64,000 nucleotides of DNA from Neoaquamicrobium sediminum (GCF_013240295.1 NZ_JABETK010000003.1:496001-560000); one strand, 5' to 3'; shown: positions 8,950 through 18,605, numbered from the stretch's first letter. The notes: generated from the letters alone by a model not told the origin. A program made the numbers and translations.

Positions 8950-10788
8950 TCAGACAACATAGCGGTCCCACCCGCCGTAATGCTCGGCGCTGCGCGTTCC
9001 ACGCGGCAGGCTGAGGCCGATCACGACCAGGCCGACCACCACGCTGTTGGCGACCGCTATCCCATCGGCGCCCAGGAGTAGCCAAGGCGCGGCGATCAGC
9101 CAGAGGCCGAAGGCGATGTTGATGAAGCGCAGCGGCCGCGCGACTTCCGCCATGGCGATCATCGCAACCGTCAGGATGAGGGCGCCCACGAGGTGGTCGC
9201 TGTCGGCCATCGGCGGCTCGGAACCGAAGACGAGGCGGCTGAACATCAGCCACGCGCCGAGCACTCCGCTGGCCACCAAGGTCCAGGGAACAGTGACGCC
9301 GCGGACCGCGTTCGAAACGAGCTGTCGAGGCGGCAGGTCGAAGCCGGGCCGCTTCTCGTCCTTGCCGCTGCCCGGGAGCGCGTCGCCCATGAAAAAGGAG
9401 CGCCAGAACGGCCGGCCCCGGCGGGTGTTCTGGACCAAGAACTGGCCCATCGCGACCAGTTCGTCGAGCGAGTACGGGATCATGATCAGCATCGCGAGCG
9501 CCGCCAGCAGACAAAAGGTGCAGTAGGTGCCGATCATGATCGGCTGGATGATGATGAAGTAGATCGACACCACTCCCAATGGCACGACGACGAAGCCGAA
9601 CAACAGCACCATCCACGGCATGGTCCGCCAGCGCGAGCGCCCGCCCATGACGCCCATCAGCACCTCGAACATGTAGGTAGTGGCGCCCAGGCCGCCGTCG
9701 GCGATGGGCCAGGCCTTAGACACGTCGGAGGTGATGATGAACTCGGTGCCGTTCCGGACGATGTCGCCTGCGAAGAACGGTTCCCACACCCCGTCGATAT
9801 GTCCAAGCTGGTATGCCGCGAGCACGCGCGAGATGACGAATCCGATGGCTCCGAGCGCGATGATGGGAAGGCGCTGCAGATAGGTCGACGGCGAATAGGT
9901 CCAGCCCGGCGGCATGTCGGAAGAATCCATCATGCTCTCATGGCTCATGCCCGGCATCATCGGCACCAGAATGGCGAAGGCGATCACCAGCGCGCCGACG
10001 AAGGTGTCGTTGGCATAGACGGCGGCGCTCGGCGTCCAGAAGACCAGCGGCGCGAAGAGCAGCCAGACGCCAACCGCGGTGTTGGCCCATTGCGCCCAGC
10101 TGAACCGGGGGAGAGCGACAGTGCCGCGAACCCCATGATCAGAAGACCGCTGATCACGTCGCTCCAGGCGGTCAGGTTGTTCCGCAGCGACGGCTCCCAA
10201 AGGCCCCTCTCCTCCGTCACCCGCATGACGGCGGTGCTGAAAGCGTCCTCGCCGAACGTGCCGAAGACGAAGGGGCTGGTCGCGAGCCAAAGCCCGAGCA
10301 GCATGTTGAGGAAGTGCACCCAGATCATGTCGAAGTGCATCCCGCGCATGTGGTCCATGTGCTCGCGCATCATCGCGTGGTGCTGCTGCTTCGGCTGTTC
10401 CTTCACCTTCTCCTGCTCCCGCTCGACGTTCTCCGACGCCACGCGCGCGGGATTCAGCTTGTTCGCCTTGTACCAGCCGACCGGATCGGCGTTCAGTGCA
10501 GCGACCATCTTCGGCAGCGTGGTTCGCAGCGAACGCTTCGGCTCCCATCCCAGCAACTTCTTGGCGCGCGAGATGTCGATCTCGTAGTGGTCGTCCGATA
10601 TGTCGACCATATAGGGCTTGATGAAGGGATCCTGGTCGAGAATCTCGCCTTCGACCCACGCGCCCGTCTTCGCAAGCGCCTTCGGGATCCGCCGCGTCTC
10701 CCATTCCTCATCGTGCATCAGCCGACCGAGTTCATTCTGCAGTTCGCCGAACGTCGGCGTTTCGGTTTCGCCTAGGAGCAGAGCCAGC
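8950..10788 (-). pseudogene. Epimerase-SPW-VKOR fusion protein, 5' end removed at an IS21 junction
   Basis: The frame is open up to the insertion-sequence boundary at 10788, so the N-terminal nucleotide-binding part of the epimerase is missing. What remains is the C-terminal epimerase segment (EIDISRAKKLLGWEPKRSL), then alternating SPW-type and VKOR-like membrane regions: FSWAQWANTAVGVWLLFAPL, a GTYCTFCLLAALAML helix with CxxC, and a second W-rich pair near the end. About ten hydrophobic segments are visible. One base is missing in a C run near 10113. Before truncation this was a membrane-bound fusion of a sugar-nucleotide-epimerase-like domain with a quinone-linked disulfide-generating module, a sensible partner for the Dsb proteins downstream. 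The start is lost, so it is probably inactive. Confidence 0.75.
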
Positions 10789-10913
10789 TGTCAACGGCGG
10801 AGCAAAAACCGGCCATTGGGCGGCGCAAAACCAGGCCACTGGCGCTGCTGCGAGCGGGGAACGTCGGGAGGGCGTAGCCCGACCAGAGTTTTCCGCTCGC
10901 AGCAGCGGTGATC

Positions 10914-11684
10914 TTATTGGTGAGGGTTGGCGGTTTTTCGTGCCCGGCTTTGCGCGAGGCGATAGCTGTCGCCGTTCATCTCGAGGATGCTGACGTGGTG
11001 GGTCAGCCGGTCGAGGAGTGCGCCTGTGAGGCGCTCGGAACCGAAGGTTTGGGTCCATTCGTCGAAGGGCAGATTGCTGGTGATCAGGGTGGAGCCACGC
11101 TCGTAACGCTGCGAGATCAGCTCGAACAACAGCTCGGCGCCGGTTTTGGAGAGCGGCACGAAGCCCAGCTCGTCGATGATGAGCAGCTTGTAGCCCGCCA
11201 TCTGCTTCTGGAAGCGCAGAAGACGGCCTTCGTCGCGCGCCTCCATCATCTCGCTGACGAGCGCGGCCGCTGTGGTGAAGCCGACGGACAATCCCTTCTG
11301 GCAGGCCGCCAGGCCGAGGCCGATCGCGACGTGGGTCTTGCCCGTGCCGCTGGGGCCGAGCGCGATGACGTTCTCGCGGCGCTCGATCCATTCGCACCGC
11401 GCCAGTTCCAGCACCAGCATCTTGTTGAGCTTCGGGATGGCGGCGAAGTCGAAGCTGTCGAGGCTTTTTGCGGCGGGGAACTTTGCCGCCTTGATGCGGC
11501 GTTCGACCATCCGCCGTTCCCGATCGATCAGTTCCAGCTCGACCAGCCGGGCAAGGTAGCGGACATGATCCACGCCCTCGACCGCACATTGCCGGGCAAG
11601 TTTGTGGTGCTCACGCAGGAAGGTCGGCAGCTTCAAGGTCTTGAGGTGGTGGGCGAGCAGGAGTTCTGGAGCATCGCTGCTCAT
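10914..11684 (-). CDS. istB: IS21 helper ATPase IstB (copy 1)
   Basis: 256 residues; an AAA+ ATPase that assists IstA in target selection. Walker A is GPSGTGKTH near residue 110 and Walker B is LLIIDELGF near residue 170. An arginine-rich region (QRYERGSTLITSNLPF) follows. The start ATG overlaps the istA stop (ATGA). The frame is intact. It differs from the copy at 50187 by only a few residues, for example Gly versus Arg in the ARDEGRLLR stretch. Confidence 0.95.
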   Translation of the reverse strand: MSSDAPELLLAHHLKTLKLPTFLREHHKLARQCAVEGVDHVRYLARLVELELIDRERRMVERRIKAAKFPAAKSLDSFDFAAIPKLNKMLVLELARCEWIERRENVIALGPSGTGKTHVAIGLGLAACQKGLSVGFTTAAALVSEMMEARDEGRLLRFQKQMAGYKLLIIDELGFVPLSKTGAELLFELISQRYERGSTLITSNLPFDEWTQTFGSERLTGALLDRLTHHVSILEMNGDSYRLAQSRARKTANPHQ

Positions 11685-13173
11685 GCCGGTTCCTCCTTAC
11701 GGTCCAGCAGGCGCATATAGGCCTTGGCCGACGTCTTCTCGACAGTGGCTCTGGGCAGATAGGGATAGATGTCGAGGTCCAGCTTTGGTGGCCTGCGTTC
11801 GGCCCGGCACAGGACGAGGTGCTTCACGGCGTCGAAGCTGATGGCGCCCAGATGCAGCGCCTGCTTCACGGCTGCGTGCAGATCGGCCAGATCGAAGCTT
11901 TCCATCAGGCGCAGCACCTGCACATAGGCGCGCCGGCCCTGCTTGCCCATCCGTGCTTCCATGAGGCGGCGCAGTGTCGTGAACGCCTCCGGCAATTCCC
12001 AGCCCTGTAGCGGTGCCGCCTGGTCGAGCGCGTTGATCTTCTGCTCGATCAGCGGCAGGTAATGCAGTGGATCGAAGACAACCTCCTCGCGCTCATAGCT
12101 GCGCGGATGACGGGCAATGATCCCCCGCCGCAGCCAATCACCACCTCGCCGACATAGCCACGGATCCAGACGTCCTGGTGGCCGTAGGCGACCGGGACGG
12201 AGTAGTCGTTGGTCCTGTAGCGCACCAGCGCCTGCGAAGTGACCCGACCGCTGGCATGGTCGCAAGCATCGAAGGGTGATGCCGGCAGTGGGCGCATCGC
12301 CACCAGATCGCGCAGCAAGCGTTCGCCGATCGTCTCGCTCTCGCCGCGCAGCCGGTCACCCTGGCGCTTGCGGCACTGCTCCTCGAGCCACAGATTGAAC
12401 TCGTCCCACGATGCAAAGTGCGGAATCGGCACCATGAAGTTGCGGCGCACATAGCCGACCAGACCTTCGACGCTGCCCTTGTCATTGCCCTTGCCGGGGC
12501 GGCCGTAACGATCCCGGATCAGATAGTGGGACAGGAAGCCGCTGAACAGCGTTGCCCGCTTGCGCGTGCCGTCGGGCAGGATCTTCGCCACCAGGCAGCG
12601 GTCGTTGTCGTAGACAATCGACTGCGGCACGGCGCCGAAGAAGGCGAACGCATGGATATGGCCGTCCACCCACGCTTCGGCCACCGCCGCAGGATAGGCG
12701 CGCACATAGCAGGCATCGCTGTGCGGCAGATCGAGCACGAAGAAGTGCGCCTTCTGCTCAACGCCGCCGATGACAACGACAGCCTCCCCGAAGTCGGCCT
12801 GTGCGTGCCCCGCCGGGTGCGCCAGCGGCACGAACATCTCCTGGCCGCGCCGATCCCGCTCGCGCATATAGTCCTTGATGATCGTGTAGCCGCCGGCAAA
12901 CCCGTGCTCGTCGCGCAGCCGGTCGAACACCCGCTTGGCCGTATGGCGCTGCTTGCGCGGGACCGCACGGTCCGCATCAAGCCACCGATCGATGACCGCG
13001 ATGAACGCGTCCAGCTTCGGACGCCGAACCGGAGCCTGCCGCCGATAGCCCGGCGGAACCGAATACGCCATCATCTTGCGAACCGTGTCGCGCGAGATGC
13101 CGAAATGCCTTGCTGCCTCGCGCTGGCTCATGCCTCCGTCGCAAGCCACGCGAACCTTCAGATATAATTCCAC
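11681..13173 (-). CDS. istA: IS21 transposase IstA (copy 1, one frame break)
   Basis: The N-terminal helix-turn-helix (SQREAARHFGISRDTVRKMM) and a DDE/rve core are clear: AQADFGEAVVV, SIVYDNDR and NDKGSVEGLVGYVRRN. The frame is lost near 12122 in a five-G run; six G would continue into a C-terminal region ending LDRKEEPA. The same break at the same place occurs in the second copy. A GTG at 13173 after AGGGATC gives a start reading MELYLKVR, as is usual in the family. About 498 residues when joined. Confidence 0.85.
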
Positions 13174-13417
13174 GGTGTAGATCCCTATTCCCTCCCTGCG
13201 CCACGCAGAAAAGGGAAAAAGTGGACGACTTTTACGCCGCCCGCAGCCGGACAATCCCGCCGCTACCGTGGTCTAGTTTTCCACCGCCGTTCTCACCAAT
13301 ATGTAAAGTTGGCGTCAAACGCCGTCCAACTGGACCGTGCAGTCTTCTTTTCAGCGCCGGGCGATCCGGCGTTCCGTGGACTCCCACCGCGCAAAAAGAT
13401 CGAAGAAAGGCAAATTC

Positions 13418-13741
13418 ATGTATCGCTTGACGACCATCGCCATCGCCCTGAGCCTCAGCGCCTCGGGCATCGCCACCGCTCAGGAAGCCCCTGTCTACGG
13501 GCTCGATTACAACCCACCGGTCGTCCGCACCGGCCACGATTCCAAGCCCAAGCACTACGGCGCTCCCGGACGCCAGGTCCGCGGCGACCATGCCGGCAGC
13601 CATGCCGATATCAGCGGTGCGATCGATACCCGCACGACGGCTTCGATCGATACCGGAGTCAACAGCAATCACCAGCCGCACCGTCCGTACGGAAACTACG
13701 GTCCTCAGGTGACCGAGTGGGACCTTCGCAGCGGCCCATAG
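13418..13741 (+). CDS. Small exported protein of unknown function
   Basis: 107 residues with a clear signal peptide (MYRLTTIAIALSLSASGIATAQ). The mature part is polar, with many His, Asn, Gly and Thr residues (SKPKHYGAPGRQVRGDHAGS, SNHQPHRPYGNYGPQV). The start at 13418 lies seven bases after AAGG. It stands alone between the insertion sequence and the cupredoxin gene, on the strand opposite the copper cluster. I do not recognise a family; histidines might bind metal, but that is a guess. Confidence 0.65.
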   Translation: MYRLTTIAIALSLSASGIATAQEAPVYGLDYNPPVVRTGHDSKPKHYGAPGRQVRGDHAGSHADISGAIDTRTTASIDTGVNSNHQPHRPYGNYGPQVTEWDLRSGP

Positions 13742-13962
13742 CGTCGTGGGGTGCTTCCTGCCGCGAATCCAGCTTCTAGTCTAGAGAGGCCAGGCCCGGA
13801 ACGCCCCCGAAACCCTTTGAAAACTGGATGTCCGCCCTCAACGGGATGAGCGCTTGCGGGATGCCGTTATCGACATTCGCATGACCAGCAACTGAGCGCT
13901 GGCGATGATCTTCCGGGCATCCTGCCGCGCAATCAATCCGCCACTCAACGGAGATAGTACCG
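13742..13962. other. Spacer upstream of the cupredoxin gene
   Basis: About 220 bases with no gene. GGAG lies at 13950-13953 before the cupredoxin start. No convincing promoter could be fixed by eye. Confidence 0.4.
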
Positions 13963-14676
13963 ATGAAGACAGCATATGCGACGGCAGCGATCCTGTTGCT
14001 TTCCGCCAGCCTTGCCGCCGCGTCCCCCGGACACTCCGGCGGTCATAACGACATGGCCGTCGGCGAACCTGGCGACGAGGCGAAAGTCACACGGACGATT
14101 GACGTCACGATGTTCGAGAACGACGACGGCGAGATGCTCTTCCAGCCTAACACGTTGGAGGTCGAGCAAGGGCAGACGATCCGCTTCAATATCGTGAATG
14201 ACGGGGAGATCAAGCATGAGTTCGTCCTCGACGAGAAAGAGAAGAATGTCGAACACCGTGAACTCATGTTGCGGTTTCCGGAAATGGAGCATGACGACCC
14301 CAACGCCCTTCAGTTGGACGCGGGAGAAAGCGGCAGTATTGTCTGGACGTTCACCAATGCGGGTACGTTCGAGTTCGCGTGCCTGATCCCCGGCCATTAC
14401 GAGTCCGGAATGTATGGAACTGTCGAAGTCTCCGCAGCGCCTGCCGTGGTCGCTGTGACGCAGGAATACACCAAGGGGACGGTCAAGGAGGTGAAGACCG
14501 GGCAGGAAAAAGTCACTGTCATCCACGAGGAACTCAAGAACCTCGACATGCCAGCTATGACCATGGTCTTCAACGTTGCCGATCCGGCAATGCTTGACAC
14601 TATGAAAGAGGGCGATGTCATCGAATTCATCGCCGACCGCGTGCGCGGGAGACTGACGATCACCGACCTGAAATAG
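13963..14676 (+). CDS. Cupredoxin - CusF-like periplasmic copper-binding fusion
   Basis: 237 residues in three parts. Residues 1-21 are a signal peptide. Residues 45-150 form a plastocyanin-like cupredoxin: LEVEQGQTIRFNIVNDGEIK, HEFVLDE and FACLIPGHYESGMYG, where the His, Cys, His and Met of a type-1 copper site can all be placed. Residues 160-237 match the CusF/copper-binding fold (GTVKEVKTGQEKVTVIHEEL, LDMPAMTMVFNV), with the Met pair and Trp-less MPAMTM motif of that family. It would bind or ferry periplasmic copper. It is transcribed away from the copper cluster. The gene is intact. Confidence 0.9.
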   Translation: MKTAYATAAILLLSASLAAASPGHSGGHNDMAVGEPGDEAKVTRTIDVTMFENDDGEMLFQPNTLEVEQGQTIRFNIVNDGEIKHEFVLDEKEKNVEHRELMLRFPEMEHDDPNALQLDAGESGSIVWTFTNAGTFEFACLIPGHYESGMYGTVEVSAAPAVVAVTQEYTKGTVKEVKTGQEKVTVIHEELKNLDMPAMTMVFNVADPAMLDTMKEGDVIEFIADRVRGRLTITDLK

Positions 14677-14697
14677 CCCACTTCTCCGTCGAAGAAC

Positions 14698-14722
14698 GCC
14701 ACCTCCGGCAACCGGAGGTGGC
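14698..14722 (+). terminator. Strong hairpin after the cupredoxin gene
   Basis: A perfect 11-bp stem, GCCACCTCCGG / CCGGAGGTGGC with a CAA loop, begins 22 bases after the cupredoxin stop. There is no T-run after it, so it may stabilise the transcript end or be a weak terminator. Confidence 0.5.
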
Positions 14723-14764
14723 GCACCCCACGCCTCATCGGAACCCTATTCGAGCGCACCCTCC

Positions 14765-15373
14765 ATGAATCAACGGCGTTTGGCGGAAGCGTACAGCTTT
14801 TTCAGATCATGGCTCCGTGATCCTTTGCTCGTCGCCGCTATCGTTCCATCGGGACGTGCACTAGCCAAGCTTATCACCTCCGAGATTTCGCCCGCCACCG
14901 GACCGGTGATAGAGCTGGGACCGGGAACTGGTGTATTCACACGCGCGTTGACTGGTCGCGGCGTCAGGCAGCAAGATCTCGCGCTCATCGAGCTCGAACC
15001 CCATTTCGCCATCGTCCTTCAAAGCGACTATCCGAATGCCCACACCTTCCAGATCAACGCCGCCCGCCTATCGAGGATTGACCTCTTCGATGGAAGACCG
15101 GCCGGCGCTGTCATCAGTGGGCTCCCGCTTTTGACTATACCATCTCCGCAAGTTCTGGCGATCCTCATCAGCGCGTTCGGCAAAATGAGGGCGGACGGGG
15201 CCTTCTATCAGTTCACATACGGCCCGGGGTGCCCGGTTTCACCGCTGATACTGGACCGCCTCGGGCTAAGGGCGGAACGTATCGGCGGCACATTTGCCAA
15301 CTTTCCTCCTGCAGCGGTCTATCGGCTTCGCCGACGGGCTGAAACGAGCCATTCGCTTCGGGGCAACTTGTAG
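14765..15373 (+). CDS. PmtA-like phospholipid N-methyltransferase / class I SAM methyltransferase
   Basis: 202 residues. The SAM-binding motif I is VIELGPGTGVFTRAL near residue 50; the following acidic strand is ALIELEPHF. The N-terminal SYFRSWLRDPLLVAAIVPSG-like opening (FFRSWLRDPLLVAAIVPSGR) and the VISGLPLL segment are typical of rhizobial PmtA-type phosphatidylethanolamine methyltransferases and relatives. It would methylate membrane lipid head groups at the cytoplasmic face. It starts about 90 bases after the cupredoxin gene, past a hairpin. The gene is intact; the exact substrate is inferred from family resemblance. Confidence 0.8.
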   Translation: MNQRRLAEAYSFFRSWLRDPLLVAAIVPSGRALAKLITSEISPATGPVIELGPGTGVFTRALTGRGVRQQDLALIELEPHFAIVLQSDYPNAHTFQINAARLSRIDLFDGRPAGAVISGLPLLTIPSPQVLAILISAFGKMRADGAFYQFTYGPGCPVSPLILDRLGLRAERIGGTFANFPPAAVYRLRRRAETSHSLRGNL

Positions 15374-15600
15374 CTGTTCCCAACGGAGAGGACAGAGCTC
15401 TTAATGTTGGAAACTCACACCACCCCTTCGCGCGGCGCGCCGTGAAGCGAGTGGCGAGCGATTCACGTTTGGTCCCGAGAACATGCAGTTTCGTCGCTTA
15501 CATATATTTGTAAGTTTGCCGACAAACAGCCACAAGAAATTGCCTGCATAGTTCACCTGTATCCACGTTGACGTAGCATCCCTGCCTCGTCGACCTTACT
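15374..15600. other. Gene-free region ahead of a terminator
   Basis: No gene is seen. The terminator at 15601 stands about 230 bases after the methyltransferase stop, so it either closes a long 3' leader or ends a small RNA transcribed through this stretch. TTGACG at 15568 could be a -35 element, but no good -10 follows. Confidence 0.35.
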
Positions 15601-15639
15601 GCCCGCCTGTGTGACTGACCTCCACAGGCGGGCTTTTTT
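15601..15639 (+). terminator. Rho-independent terminator
   Basis: A perfect 11-bp stem, GCCCGCCTGTG / CACAGGCGGGC, with an 11-base loop, is followed by six T. It reads rightward and also shields the leftward kinase fragment. This is one of the clearest intrinsic terminators in the window. Confidence 0.9.
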
Positions 15640-15690
15640 GCCGCGGTTTTCGGGAGTTGGCGATCACGTCGGAGTACGAAAGACCGATTG

Positions 15691-16362
15691 CTAAACTTGT
15701 TGGCACTTCGGAAACACCACCCGAACAGCCAGACCCGGCGATCGTTCCGTCAGAACGATGTGCGCGCCGTGCAGGTCGGCCACGGCCTTAACGAGGCTAA
15801 GACCAAGGCCCGTTCCTTCAGTTGTTCTGCTTTTTCCAAACGGTAGAATCGCTTGAAAACCTTGGCTCGTTCCGCTTCCGGAATTCCCGGGCCGTTGTCG
15901 GCGACGATGATGAACGGCCAACCTTGTTCGTGACCGCACGTGAGCCCAATTTTCGCGCCTTGCTGCGTGTGGCGGATGGCATTGGCGATCAAGTTCGCAC
16001 ACATCTGCCGCAAGAGGTCCTGGTCGCCGAGAATTTCGATCCGGGGACGCCCCGTCTGGGGAGCAAGCTCAGTTGCTTGCCCGCTTCCTCGGCAATCGGT
16101 TGGTGGATTTCCAACATTTCCTCTAAAAGCTGGTCGAGGCGCACAGGGCCAAAACATCCGCGGCGCGCACCAGCCTCGATCTGAGAAATTCTCAACATGG
16201 CTTCGAAGGTGGAGGAGATTTGCAGAACTTCGCCAAGCGCGGTCTCAAGTCGCGTCTTCGCCTCAGCATCCGTCCCTGCCTGATCGATGGCTTCTTCAAG
16301 CGTTATGTAAAGTCGGCTGATCGGTGTCTTCAGATCGTGCGCATGTCCGTCGTCAGGGTTTT
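15691..16362 (-). pseudogene. Sensor histidine kinase, 5' end removed by an IS3-family element
   Basis: The coding frame runs up to the insertion boundary at 16362 and begins inside the dimerisation domain: HAHDLKTPISRLYITLEEAI carries the H-box with the phosphoacceptor histidine. The ATPase domain is complete: N box NLIANAIRHTQQ, G1 IIVADNGPGIP, F box FKRFYRL, G2 GTGLGLSLVKAV. The sensor and membrane part is gone. Two single-base losses (near 16062 and 15832) split the remainder. No response regulator gene is left next to it. Confidence 0.8.
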
Positions 16363-16417
16363 TGGGACAACAGGCGGCGTGAGCTAACGGAGGCTCTGGT
16401 CCATCAGGTTTGTCACA

Positions 16418-17397
16418 TTAGGCCGCTGCATCTCGATGAAGCAAGCGGCGCTGTTTGATGGTTTCGCGTTTGATCCTTTCCCTTTCCAGCGTGATGATAT
16501 CGCCGCGCCCGAAGTAGACGTCGGCAGGGGTGAGATTGTCGAGGCTCTCGTGGTAGCGGCGGTGGTTGTAGTGATCGACGAACGCCGCGACCTGCTGCTC
16601 GAGATCACCCGGCAGGAAGTAGTTTTCGAGCAGGATGCGGTTCTTCAACGTCTGGTGCCATCGCTCGATCTTGCCTTGGGTCTGAGGATGGCAGGGCGCC
16701 CCGCGCGTATGTTCCATGCCCTTGTCGGATAGCCATGCGGCCAGGTCGGAAGAGACGTAAGAGGGGCCGTTGTCGGACAACAGCCGCGGCCGCTGCACCA
16801 CCCTGGCGCTGTCGCAGGCAGAAGCCTGCAGCGCGATGGTCAGCGTGTCGGTGACGTCCTCGGCCTTCATCGTGGTGCACAGCTTCCAGGCGATGATGTA
16901 GCGAGAGAAGTCGTCGAGCACGGTCGACAGGTAGAACCACCCCCAGCCGATCACCTTCAAGTAGGTAAAGTCGGTCTGCCAGAGCTGGTTGGGCGCCGTC
17001 GTCTTGTCGTGGAACTCATCGGCGGCCTTGATGACGATGAAGGCGGGGCTGGTGATCAGGTCGTGGGCCTTGAGCAGGCGATAGACTGAGGATTCGAGAC
17101 GAAGTAGCCCCTCGTGTCGGTGAAGGTGACCGCCAGTTCCCGTGGCGACAGCTCCGGCTCGTTCAACGCCAGCTCAATGATCTGATCGCGTTTCTCCTCG
17201 GGGATGCGGTTCCAGACCCGGTTCGGCCGGGGCCTGCGATCCTCCAGCGCATCGACACCGCCGGCCAGGAAACGGTCATACCAGCGATTGAAGGTCGAGC
17301 GCGGAATACCGAGTTTTTGCAGCGTGCGCCGCGCCGACAGATGCGACTGCTCGACGAGCCGAATGATCTCCAGCTTCTCGGATGCGGGGTATCTCAT
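16418..17397 (-). CDS. IS3-family transposase OrfB (one frame break)
   Basis: The N-terminal part (SARRTLQKLGIPRSTFNRWY) is a DNA-binding region, and the C-terminal part an rve integrase core with the DDE residues in QTDFTYL, LLSDNGPSYVSS and QTQGKIERWHQ. The frame is lost near 17092, where one extra G would give YFVSESSVYRLL and continuity. About 326 residues when joined. Without frame repair it would not be functional. Confidence 0.8.
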
Positions 17398-17419
17398 TCG
17401 TCGTCGCCCCCATCCGCAA

Positions 17420-17767
17420 TCATGCTTTTTTAAGAATCCGCAGTTCCAGCGCCTGCTCGGCGACGACCTCCTTGAGATCGCGCGCCTCCTTGCGCAGAAC
17501 CTTCACCTCGTCGCTGGTGGCGGCGCGCGCCGTATCCCCGGCAAGCCGCTTCTTGCCGGCTTCCAGGAATTCCTTCGACCAGGTGTAATAAAGGCTCTCC
17601 GCGATCCCCTCGCGCCGGCACAGCGCCGCGATCGACTCTTCGCCGCGCAAGCCCTCCAGCACGATGCGGATCTTCTCCTCGGCCGAATATTGCTTGCGGG
17701 TTGCGCGGCGGATGTCTTTGATGACCTGCTCTGCCGGCGCTTTCCCGGTTCCGGATTTCTGTCTCAC
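17420..17767 (-). CDS. IS3-family transposase OrfA
   Basis: 115 residues with a helix-turn-helix (EEKIRIVLEGLRGEESIAAL, CRREGIAESLYYTWSKEF) and a C-terminal leucine-zipper-like stretch (VLRKEARDLKEVVAEQALEL), the standard layout for IS3 OrfA. The frame is intact. It lies just upstream of OrfB within the element. Confidence 0.88.
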   Translation of the reverse strand: MRQKSGTGKAPAEQVIKDIRRATRKQYSAEEKIRIVLEGLRGEESIAALCRREGIAESLYYTWSKEFLEAGKKRLAGDTARAATSDEVKVLRKEARDLKEVVAEQALELRILKKA

Positions 17768-17835
17768 CTTCGCTCCTTTGAAAGGCTACGATGAACCAGA
17801 AATCCTCCGTTCTCAGTTAAGCCGATTTGGTCCCA

Positions 17836-18526
17836 TCAGTGCTGACGCCGGACACATTTTTGTCGATGAGGTGCAGGACCTTGCCGGTTACGACCTCGAT
17901 ATCCTGATGGCGTTATTCAATAGCCCTTCCGATGTCGTTCTGGTCGGTGACCGCGGCAGGTGACCTACGTCACCCATCTGGAAGCCCGTTATGAGAAATA
18001 CAGGAACGGTGGAATAGCGGATTTCATCCGCGACACCCTGCCAAAGAAACTTGCATGCGAAATCGATGTGACCAGCCTGGCCAGTTCGCACCGCAACAGC
18101 GCGGCGATATGTGCGCTTTCGTCGAAACTCTATCCCGCAATGGCGGCGACTGCGGCCTGCAACTGTGCAGATTGCCGGAAGCCGATCCCGGAAGATGCCG
18201 GACTTCATATTGTCCGTCGCAAGGACCTACCTCGCTATATCGAAGCCGGCCGACCGGTACAGCTTCGCTGGGGTGCCAATGTCAAAGTCGCGTCTGCTGA
18301 TCTGCCGACGCTCAATTTTGGACGCGCCAAAGGGCTCGGGTTTGATCGCATCCTGATCTACCCCACGGCACGTATGGTGTCGTGGCTCATGAACCCGCAA
18401 ATCAAGCTAGAAGGCGAGACCCGTGCTAAGCTGTATGTCGCATTGACGCGCGCTCGTCACGTCGTTGCTGTTGTCCATGATATCCCTCATGGCCAGAGCA
18501 TCCCTGGTTTCTCGATCTATGATTGA
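17836..18526 (+). pseudogene. UvrD/Rep-like helicase, 3' fragment
   Basis: The frame resumes directly at the insertion-sequence boundary with GHIFVDEVQDLAGYDLDIL (helicase motif II, DEVQD) and ends with the SF1 C-terminal motifs RAKGLGFDRILIYP and KLYVALTRARHVVAVVHD (motifs V and VI). The Walker A half is missing. One base is also lost near 17951 (GACCGCGG, expected GACCCGCGG to give VGDPRQVTY). Proteins of this size occur both in DNA repair and in defence systems; the missing part prevents a choice. Confidence 0.75.
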
Positions 18527-18605
18527 TTGCGAACGAACTTGACTTCGTCACAGTATTGATCGGCCGGGTAGGCCGCTTTGCCGCATTATTGCTGGCGATC
18601 TTGAG

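Larger units (their letters stand above)
10789..13295 (-). mobile_element. IS21-family insertion sequence, copy 1
   Basis: 2507 bp bounded by imperfect inverted ends beginning TGTCAACGGCGGAGC and TGAGAACGGCGGTGG. It encodes istA and istB with the usual overlap. A nearly identical copy of the same length and orientation lies at 50062-52568; comparing the two copies fixes the ends to within a base. No target-site duplication is seen: flanks are GAGCCAGC and CCAATATG. That suggests recombination or deletion after insertion. The left end cuts the epimerase-VKOR gene. Confidence 0.92.
16363..17835 (-). mobile_element. IS3-family element (TGGGAC ends)
   Basis: About 1.47 kb carrying orfA and orfB on the minus strand. 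The outer ends begin TGGGACAACAGG on the left and TGGGACCAAATCG on the right (inverted). The boundaries are set by these ends and by where the kinase and helicase coding frames resume; they may be off by a few bases. No target duplication is seen. It separates two truncated genes that were probably not neighbours before, so a deletion probably came with it. Confidence 0.75.

Noticed and set aside
10781..13303. A target-site duplication around the IS21 copies
   Set aside because: The flanks of copy 1 (GAGCCAGC, CCAATATG) and copy 2 (CGCCTCGTC, ACCTGGCG) do not match within or between copies.
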